Source: Klenkia sesuvii
Lineage (GTDB): Bacteria; Actinomycetota; Actinomycetes; Mycobacteriales; Geodermatophilaceae
DNA: 64,000 bases
Reading direction: 5' to 3'
Assembly (NCBI RefSeq): GCF_037083825.1
Contig: NZ_JBAPLU010000003.1
Coordinates: 257,995 to 321,994, forward strand
The notes under the pieces were generated by a model. That model had not been told where the DNA came from and ran no database searches. It was given only the letters and a program-made list of their open reading frames with translations. A program made the position numbers and the translations under genes. Positions 58,184 to 64,000 of the stretch are shown here, one piece after another. Position 1 is the first letter of the stretch, and the number at the start of each line of letters is the position of its first letter.

Positions 58184-59544
58184 GGTGTAGCGCGGTAGCC
58201 GGCCTCGTCGGGGGCGGCCACCGCGTGATCTTCGAGTCAACCTTCCACAGAATCCTCGAGGACCAACACGATGACCGCTCCATACATGGTCGACCCTGCC
58301 GGCGTGCTGGGCGAGGCCTTGTCCCAGGCGTCGCCGGACCTGATGCGCTCGCTGCTGCAGACCATGATCAACGCCCTGCTGTCGGCTGATGCCGACGCAG
58401 TGGTCGGCGCCGAGTGGGGCCGACCGAGCCCGGGGCGCACCGCGCAGCGCAACGGCTACCGCCACCGCGACCTGGACACCCGGGTAGGCACCATCGACGT
58501 GGCGGTGCCCAAGCTGCGCACCGGGACCTACTTCCCCGAGTGGCTGCTCGAGCGCCGCAAGCGCGCGGAGTCGGCGATGATCACCGTGGTCGCCGACTGC
58601 TACCTCGCCGGGGTCTCCACCCGCCGGATGGACAAGCTGGTCAAGACCCTGGGCATCGACTCCCTGTCGAAGTCACAGGTCAGCCGGATGGCCGCCGACC
58701 TCGACGAGACCGTGGCCCAGTTCCGGCACCGCCCGCTGGGCCCGGCGGGGCCGTTCACCTTCGTGGCCGCCGACGCCCTGACGATGGAGGTCCGCGAAGG
58801 CGGCCGGGTGGTCAACGCCGTGGTTCTGCTGGCCACCGGGGTCAACGCCGATGGTCACCGCGAGGTCCTCGGCCTGCGGGTGGCGACCGCCGAGACCGGT
58901 GCGGCGTGGGCGGAGTTCTTCGCCGACCTGGTCGCCCGCGGCCTCACCGGGGTCGCCATGGTCACCTCCAACGCCCACACCGGACTACGCGAGGCGATCG
59001 CTGCCCACCTGCCCGGCGCGGTCTGGCAGCGCTGCCGCACCCACTACGCGGCCAACCTGATGAGCATCTGCCCCAAGAGCATGTGGCCAGCGGTCAAGGC
59101 CATGCTGCACTCGGTCTACGACCAGCCCGACGCCACCGCGGTGCACGCCCAGTTCGACCGGCTCATCGACTACGTGCAGGCCAAGCTGCCCGCCGTCGCC
59201 GACCACCTCGCCGGCGCCCGCGAGGACATCCTGGCCTTCACCACCTTCCCCAAGGACGTCTGGACCCAGGTCTGGTCCAACAACCCCACCGAGCGGCTGA
59301 ACAAGGAGATCCGCCGCCGCACCGACGCCGTGGGCATCTTCCCCAACCGCGACGCCATCACCCGCCTCGTCGGCGCCGTCCTGGCCGAGCAGACCGACGA
59401 ATGGGCCGAAGGACGCCGCTACCTCGGACTCGAGCTGCTCACCAGATGCCGCACCACACCCGACCCCACCACCCCGATCGGAGCCGACCACATGCCCGCA
59501 CTCGCAGCCTGACCCCACCCACCCAGATCACGCACCGCTACACC
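58184..59544 (+). mobile_element. IS256-family insertion sequence, probably inactive
   Basis: About 1.36 kb with one transposase gene. Right end: AGATCACGC-AC-CGCTACACC (59525-59544). Left end: GGTGTAGCG (58184-58192) and GCGTGATCT (58223-58231), the same two blocks in reverse, but 30 bases apart instead of two. No target-site duplication is seen. Ends are therefore approximate. The altered left end and the transposase Asp-to-Asn change suggest it can no longer move. Confidence 0.75.
58271..59512 (+). CDS. IS256-family transposase with mutated second catalytic Asp
   Basis: A 413-residue mutator-type transposase. HTH-like N-terminus, then RNGYRHRDLDTRVGTIDVAVPKLRTGTYFPEWLLERRKRAESAM. The RNase H-like DDE core has Asp168 (VAADALTMEVREGG), then VTSNAHTGLREAI where the family has SDAH (Asn234, codon AAC at 58970-58972), WQRCRTHYAANLM, and Glu341 (NNPTERLNKEIRRRTDAVGIFP). 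Length is full and no frameshift is seen. Loss of Asp234 should abolish metal-dependent strand cleavage, since one base change (GAC to AAC) explains it. Similar to IS1081-type elements of actinobacteria. Confidence 0.92.
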   Translation: MTAPYMVDPAGVLGEALSQASPDLMRSLLQTMINALLSADADAVVGAEWGRPSPGRTAQRNGYRHRDLDTRVGTIDVAVPKLRTGTYFPEWLLERRKRAESAMITVVADCYLAGVSTRRMDKLVKTLGIDSLSKSQVSRMAADLDETVAQFRHRPLGPAGPFTFVAADALTMEVREGGRVVNAVVLLATGVNADGHREVLGLRVATAETGAAWAEFFADLVARGLTGVAMVTSNAHTGLREAIAAHLPGAVWQRCRTHYAANLMSICPKSMWPAVKAMLHSVYDQPDATAVHAQFDRLIDYVQAKLPAVADHLAGAREDILAFTTFPKDVWTQVWSNNPTERLNKEIRRRTDAVGIFPNRDAITRLVGAVLAEQTDEWAEGRRYLGLELLTRCRTTPDPTTPIGADHMPALAA

Positions 59545-60185
59545 ACCTCCAGGGGCTTGACCTGGTGCTGGCCAACTGCCACCACCCTTCCCTGGCCCGC
59601 CCGCTGAAGGCCGGGTCCATGGGACGAGCCATCCCGGGCTGGGACGTCACCGTGCTCGCCGACGACTCGGACGCGCCGGCAGGTCCCGGCGTGCTCGGCC
59701 GGGTCGCTGTGGAGGTCCCGGCGAGCCCTGCGATGACGTTCAGCGAGTACCAAACAGTTGGGCAGGCAGCGTCGAAGTTCACGGCTGACCGGCAGTTCTA
59801 CCTGACTGGGGACACCAGTCGGGTCGACGCAGAAGGCGACTTCTTCTTCTCCTCGCGGGACGACGATGTGATCATCATGGCCGGCTACCGGATCGGGCCC
59901 TTCGAGATCGAGTCCGTGCTGGCACAGCACCCGGGCGTGGTCGAGTGCTGCGTGGTGGCCGCACCCGACGAGGTGCGGGGAGAGGTCATCGAGGCCCACG
60001 TCGTCCTCCGGGACGGGGTCGAGGGCACACCGGAACTCGCCGCGGAACTGCAGCAGTTGGTGAAGACGCGCTACGCAGCGCACGCCTACCCCCGTGCGAT
60101 CCACTTCCGCGACGCGCTGCCCAAATCCCCGAGCGGGAAGATTCAGCGGTACATGCTCCGTACGCGACCCGGGACGCCGTCGTGA
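59545..60185 (+). pseudogene. 5'-truncated acyl-CoA/acetyl-CoA synthetase-like ligase
   Basis: Only the C-terminal 210 residues of an AMP-forming ligase remain: GLDLVLANCHHPSLARPLKAGSMGRAIPGWDV would normally follow the YGQTE motif, then QFYLTGDTSRVDAEGDFFFSSRDDDVIIMAGYRIGPFEIESVLAQHPGVVECCVVAAPDEVRGE (hinge and C-terminal lid) and PKSPSGKIQRYMLRTRP with the catalytic Lys. The frame enters directly from the IS end near 59544. The P-loop half is missing and is not upstream of the IS either. The remnant could not adenylate. A GTG at 59565 may still start a stub. Its stop overlaps the hydratase gene. Confidence 0.85.
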
Positions 60186-60994
60186 GTGGAGAACCGGTCC
60201 AGGTCGAGCAGCGCGGCGAGGTTCGCTGGCTGACCCTGAACAGGCCCGATCGGCGCAACGCCCTGGATGCCGCGCTGATCAGCGCCCTCGACGCGCAGAT
60301 CAGCGCCGCCGACCAGGACCCAGCCACAGCGGTCGTCGCGGTCGCCGGCGCTGGACCGTCGTTCTGCGCAGGTGGTGATTTCCAGGAGTTCCTCGCCCTG
60401 GACGACGCCGGCACGCATCCCGTGGAGTTCCTGCAGCAGGTGTCGAGCTGTTTCACCCGCATCTCGGCAGCCGCCACCCCCTGGGTCGCCGTCCTGCACG
60501 GCCACGCCGTCGCCGGTGGTCTTGAGCTGGCCCTGGCCTGTGACCTGGTGGTGGCTGCCGACGACACACTCATCGGTGACGGACACCTGCAGAGCGGTCT
60601 GCTACCGGCGGGGGGTTCCAGCGTTCGGCTCCCGGCCGCCGTGGGCCACGGGTTGGCCCGCCGGATGCTCCTGACCGGGGAGCTGCTTCCGGCCACGGCC
60701 TTCGCCGCGACGGGCTGGATCGACCGATGCGTTCCGCGCGCCGAGCTCGAGGACGCAGCGATGGCGGTCTGTCGACAGCTCGCGGCAACGGCCGGCCCGA
60801 GCCAGTCGGCCCTCAAGGACCTGCTGCACCGGATAGCCGGGGCAGACCCTGGCCCGGCACTGCAGACCGAGCTCGCTGCCTTCGCCCAGAACTGGAGCAC
60901 CCAACCGGTCGCCGATGCACTGCGGGCCTTCCTCGGCTCGGCTCCGACCCGCACCTCATCCACGCCGCTCATGACTGGAGACACCTCTCGATGA
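60182..60994 (+). CDS. Enoyl-CoA hydratase/isomerase family protein
   Basis: A 270-residue crotonase-fold enzyme. RWLTLNRPDRRNALDAALI, VAGAGPSFCAGGDFQEF (oxyanion hole), and GHAVAGGLELALACDLVVAADDTLIG with the second oxyanion Gly are clear. The Glu usual at position 144-type (catalytic for hydratases) is not evident, DGHLQSGLLPAGGSS, so it may be a diverged member. It acts on a CoA thioester from the truncated ligase. GTG 60182 overlaps the ligase stop; ATGA overlaps the SDR gene. Reading frame intact. Confidence 0.88.
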   Translation: MSGEPVQVEQRGEVRWLTLNRPDRRNALDAALISALDAQISAADQDPATAVVAVAGAGPSFCAGGDFQEFLALDDAGTHPVEFLQQVSSCFTRISAAATPWVAVLHGHAVAGGLELALACDLVVAADDTLIGDGHLQSGLLPAGGSSVRLPAAVGHGLARRMLLTGELLPATAFAATGWIDRCVPRAELEDAAMAVCRQLAATAGPSQSALKDLLHRIAGADPGPALQTELAAFAQNWSTQPVADALRAFLGSAPTRTSSTPLMTGDTSR

Positions 60995-61748
60995 CTCGAT
61001 ACGAGGGCCAGGTCGTCGCGATCACCGGCGCCGCGCAGGGGCTCGGCCTGGCCATGGCCAACCGCTTCGCCGCCGAGGGCGCCACCCTCGCGTTGTCCGA
61101 CGTCTCGGCCGATGCGCTGGCGCAGGCCGGTCGGGACATCCGCTCCTCGAGCGGGGCCTCCGTGCGCGCCGACGTCCTGGACGTGACCGTCTCCGCCGAC
61201 GTCGAGGCCTGGATCGGTCAGGTGCAAGGTGAGACCGGTGGCATCGATGTCCTGGTCAACAACGCCGGCATCATCCGCGACAACCGGATCGAGGACATCA
61301 CCGACGCCGACTGGCGGGCGGTCCTCGACGTCAGCCTCGGCGGGTCCTTCTACTGCGCCCGTGCCGTGTTCGGCGCCATGAAGGAACGCGGGTACGGCCG
61401 GATCATCAACTTCTCCTCCATGTCGTGGCGCGGCAACTTCGGTCAGTCCAACTACGTCGCCGCCAAGGCCGGCCTCGTCGGGTTCACCCGCACCTTGCCC
61501 TGGAGGGCGCGCGGCACGGCATCACCGCCAACGCCATCGCCCCCGGGCTCATCGAGACCCCGATGCTGGCCTCCATGAACGGCCCCGCCCGGGACAAGCT
61601 GATCGCCAAGGTGCCCATGCGGCACACCGGGAAGCCCACCGACATCGCCGAGGCCGCCGCCTTCCTCGGGTCGGAGGCCGCCGGCTACATCACCGGCGTA
61701 GTGCTCGACGTCGACGGCGGCATCTCCGTCGGTTCCTCCATTCGCTGA
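60991..61748 (+). pseudogene. SDR (3-oxoacyl-ACP reductase-like), frameshifted
   Basis: Frame 1 (60991 to about 61497) reads VVAITGAAQGLGLAMANRFAAEGA, IDVLVNNAGIIRDN, INFSSMSWRGNFGQSNYVAAKAGLVGFTRTL: NADP site and Ser-Tyr-Lys (SNYVAAK) complete. After FTRTL the frame is wrong; adding one G after 61497 restores ALEGARHGITANAIAPGLIETPML...AGYITGVVLDVDGGISVG, which ends at 61748. So one base is missing, either a true mutation or a sequencing error. Without it the last 80 residues of the fold are lost. Overlaps the hydratase by four bases. Confidence 0.88.
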
Positions 61749-61813
61749 AACCGCGCCACCCGTCCCGGCGACCGTCGGGCCGGCCCCCGCAGTCCTCGAC
61801 GAGGAGTGACCCG

Positions 61814-63543
61814 ATGACCCACATCTACGAGCGCGATGTCCCCCTGACCACCCGTGACGGGGTGACGCTGCGCGCCGACGTCTGGCGGCCCCGCGACGGG
61901 CAAGCACCGACGCTGCTGGTGCGCACCCCGTACGACAAGCGGGCGACCACGATGGCCGGTGGACCCGAATCGAGGACGCCGTCTCTGTTGGCGCTGCTCA
62001 ACGCCGGCTACGCGATCGTCTGGCAGGACGTCCGGGGGACCAATGCGTCCGACGGTGAGTTCAGGCCGAAGCTCGACGATGTGCGCGATGGTCAGGACAC
62101 CGTCGCGTGGATCCTGGAGCAGGACTGGAGCGACGGGTCGATCGGAACGTACGGCGGGTCGTACTTGGGCATGACCCAGTGGGCCCTGGCCACCACGGTG
62201 ACCGATGAACTTCGTGCGATCGCGCCCTCCGTCGCAGCGTCGAACTGGTACTCCGGTCTCTGGTACTCGCCCGGGGGGCGCTGTGCCTGAGCCTGGTGAC
62301 GCTGTGGTGCGGGGGCATGTACGCGATGCAGGAGCAGCGGGCGCTCCAGCGCGGGACGAGCAAGGACCCCTCGGCGCTCGCCCGGCTGGGTGCCGCGCTG
62401 GGGAACCCCTTGTCCCTGGCCGACCACACGCCGGTCGCCGACGTCCCGGTGCTGGGCAAGGGTCGTTGGCTGGACGACTGGTTGGCCCACCCGACCTTCG
62501 ACGCGTACTGGAAGGCCCAGGACTGGTCCACCTCGCTGGACGAGGTCACCGTCCCGGTCCTGGCCATCGGCGGCTGGTACGACCTCAAGGTCCATGGGTC
62601 GGTCGCGGACTTCGTGCGCATCCGCACGGCTGCCGGCACGGAACGAGCCCGCGAGGAGTCCCGGATGATCATCGGTCCCTGGGACCACTTCAACCAGAGT
62701 GGGCGCTACCCCGACCGGCACTTCGGGACGCTGGCGGCAGTCGACCCGAGCCCGACGTACGTGGAGTTCTTCGACCACCACCTGAAGGGCGCCGCGCCGG
62801 CCACTCCGGCTGCGCGGGTACGGATCTTCGTGATGGGGATCGATCAGTGGCGTGACGAGGTCGACTGGCCGTTGCCCGACACCCACTACACCAACTTCTA
62901 CCTCGCCAGCGGCGGCTCGGCCAATACCCGCGATGGCGACGGTGCTCTCATCAGCGATCCCGAGCCCGGCGCCGCGAGTGACGAGTTCCGCTTCGACCCC
63001 ACCGATCCGGTCCCCACCGCAGGTGGAGCACTCCTTCCGGGCCTGCCCGGTCTGGTCGGTCCGGTCGACCAACGCGTGGTCGACCTCCGCACGGACGTGC
63101 TCTGCTACACCGGCCCGGTGCTCACCGAGCCCGTGGAGGTGACCGGTCACGTCGAGCTGAAGGTCTTCGTCTCGGCCACCACCGTCGACACCGACATCAC
63201 CGCCAAGCTCGTCGACGTCTTCCCCGACGGCAAGGCCATCAACCTCTGTGACGGCATCCTGCGGCTGCGCTACCGCAACAGCCTGTCCGAGCCTGAGCTG
63301 ATGACCCCCGGTCAGGTCTACGAGGTGACCGTCCCCATGTCGGTGACCTCCAACGTCTTCCTGCCCGGCCACCGGATCCGCCTGGACATCTCCGGCAGCA
63401 ACTTCCCGCACTACGACCGCAACTCCAACACCGGCGGCGACATCTCCACCGAGGCCCTCGACGACATGGTCGCCGTCGACACCACCATCCACCACGGCGG
63501 CACCCGACCCAGTCGCCTCGTCCTGCCCCTCATCGACCGCTGA
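61814..63543 (+). pseudogene. CocE/NonD-family hydrolase, frameshifted
   Basis: Frame 1 (61814-62290) starts MTHIYERDVPLTTRDGVTLRADVWRP, has PTLLVRTPYDKR, AIVWQDVRGTNASDGEF and GSIGTYGGSYLGMTQWALA with the nucleophile Ser (GGSYLG), and ends at a premature TGA. It resumes in another frame at about 62279 (CLSLVTLWCGGMYAMQEQ) and runs to 63543 with the X-Pro dipeptidyl-peptidase C-terminal jelly roll (VLTEPVEVTGHVELKVFVSATTVDTDITAKLVDVFPDGKA). The switch lies in a six-G tract at 62273-62278, where five G restore the frame. Ester- or amide-hydrolase when whole. Confidence 0.88.
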
Positions 63544-63565
63544 CGCACCACGTCACCCGCTCGTA

Positions 63566-63591
63566 GTCGCGGTCCAATCCCGGACCGCGAC
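63566..63591. terminator. 10-bp perfect hairpin after CocE gene
   Basis: GTCGCGGTCC and GGACCGCGAC pair around AATCCC, 23 bp past the stop. Probable terminator. Confidence 0.7.
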
Positions 63592-63638
63592 GGCGGGCAC
63601 GTGGCGGGTTCTCGGCGCCCAGCCTTCATCCGCTGCAC

Positions 63639-63770
63639 GTGCCCGCTCTGCCTGACCAGGCCAACCGAGCAATTGACATCGCCGCCGCGGCCACTCGGAT
63701 CTTCTACGACGAAGCCCGGGACGTCGCCGGGGTCCAGCTGCCGGTCAACCTGGGTCGGATCAACCGGTGA
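63639..63770 (+). pseudogene. Orphan coding-like fragment
   Basis: From GTG 63639 a frame of 43 codons reads PALPDQANRAIDIAAAATRIF then YDEARDVAGVQLPVNLGRINR before TGA 63768. Codon use and composition look like the C-terminus of a protein, but the upstream part is missing. Family not recognised. It ends exactly where the IS3-like element may begin. Confidence 0.4.
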
Positions 63771-64000
63771 GAACCCCGCACTGTCTCGCTCCGGGTTTGA
63801 TGGAGGCATCGAACCCACGGGAGCATGACGATCATGGCAGCACCACGGAAGTACCCCGACGAGCTGCGGGAGAGGGCCATCCGGTTGGCCGTCGACGCCC
63901 GGCGTGACCCGGCCACCCGGCCGGGGGCGTTGGCCCGGGTGGGTAAGCAGCTGGGCATCAACCCCGAGACGCTGCGGAACTGGGTGACCCAGGCCGAAGT
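63771..64000 (+). mobile_element. IS3-like element, left part
   Basis: From about 63768 the sequence TGAGAACCCCGCACTGTC could be its left end, followed by the first transposase gene. The element continues beyond the window; ends not proven. Confidence 0.55.
63825..64000 (+). CDS. IS3-family transposase OrfA, 5' part
   Basis: The first 58 residues are visible: MTIMAAPRKYPDELRERAIRL and later GKQLGINPETLRNWVTQAE, a helix-turn-helix typical of OrfA of IS3 elements. GGGAG lies before ATG 63825; ATG 63834 is an alternative. The gene is cut by the window edge, so the OrfB integrase part cannot be judged. Confidence 0.85.
   Translation, partial: MTIMAAPRKYPDELRERAIRLAVDARRDPATRPGALARVGKQLGINPETLRNWVTQAE

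Noticed and set aside
58184..64000. Composite transposon bounded by two insertion sequences
   Set aside because: The left element is IS256-type and the right IS3-type, so their ends cannot act together.

Overview
The window is high-GC actinobacterial DNA (GTG/ATG/TTG starts, many 4-bp GTGA/ATGA overlaps, genes packed on both strands). Gene content and order point to a pigmented, aerobic, non-mycolate actinomycete; Geodermatophilaceae or a near relative is my best guess from memory, not a search. No rRNA, tRNA or CRISPR array was seen.

Region 1 (1-18.7 kb): a DUF6504/HEPN gene pair behind a perfect actinobacterial SOS box, a Fic protein, a translationally coupled run (acetyltransferase, CrtO-like FAD oxidoreductase, CruF-like hydratase, family 2 glycosyltransferase, flavin reductase), a Phd/VapC toxin-antitoxin pair, a PfkB sugar/nucleoside kinase, a CDP-alcohol phosphatidyltransferase, a lipase, asparagine synthetase and an ABC exporter with a LolA-like protein.

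Region 2 (18.7-57.7 kb): a long stretch whose order resembles, from memory, M. tuberculosis Rv2172c-Rv2196: MTHFR-like metF, idsA2-type prenyl synthase, Rv2175c-like DNA-binding protein, pknL, aroG, Rv2179c-like ribonuclease, acyltransferase, Rv2183c/Rv2184c/Rv2185c-like genes, fadD15, pimB', NlpC/P60 hydrolases, DEDD/GIY-YIG nuclease, trpD, ctaE and qcrCAB. Into this frame are set crtI-crtB, a subtilisin-like protease, a TetR-controlled Baeyer-Villiger-type monooxygenase/hydrolase/SDR cluster, a ROK glucokinase and an M48 protease. The two carotenoid loci (idsA2-crtI-crtB at 19.7-23.2 kb and crtO-cruF-glycosyltransferase at 4.4-7.9 kb) together could make a hydrated, glycosylated carotenoid. 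ctaE-qcrCAB encodes parts of the bc1-aa3 respiratory supercomplex.

Region 3 (57.7-64 kb): an accessory, decaying segment. An IS256-family element whose transposase has Asn in place of the second catalytic Asp abuts an acyl-CoA ligase that has lost its 5' part. Then come an intact enoyl-CoA hydratase gene, an SDR gene and a CocE-type hydrolase gene that each carry one frameshift, a short orphan coding fragment, and the start of an IS3-type transposase.

A repeated architectural feature is a TANNNT-like -10 hexamer 6-8 nt before the start codon of at least 18 genes, which predicts leaderless mRNAs and helped choose starts. I found no clearly undescribed multi-gene system; the best leads are the SOS-controlled DUF6504/HEPN pair, the NlpC/P60-carboxypeptidase fusion, the face-to-face divergent leaderless promoters at 23.54 kb, and the IS-bounded degrading catabolic operon.
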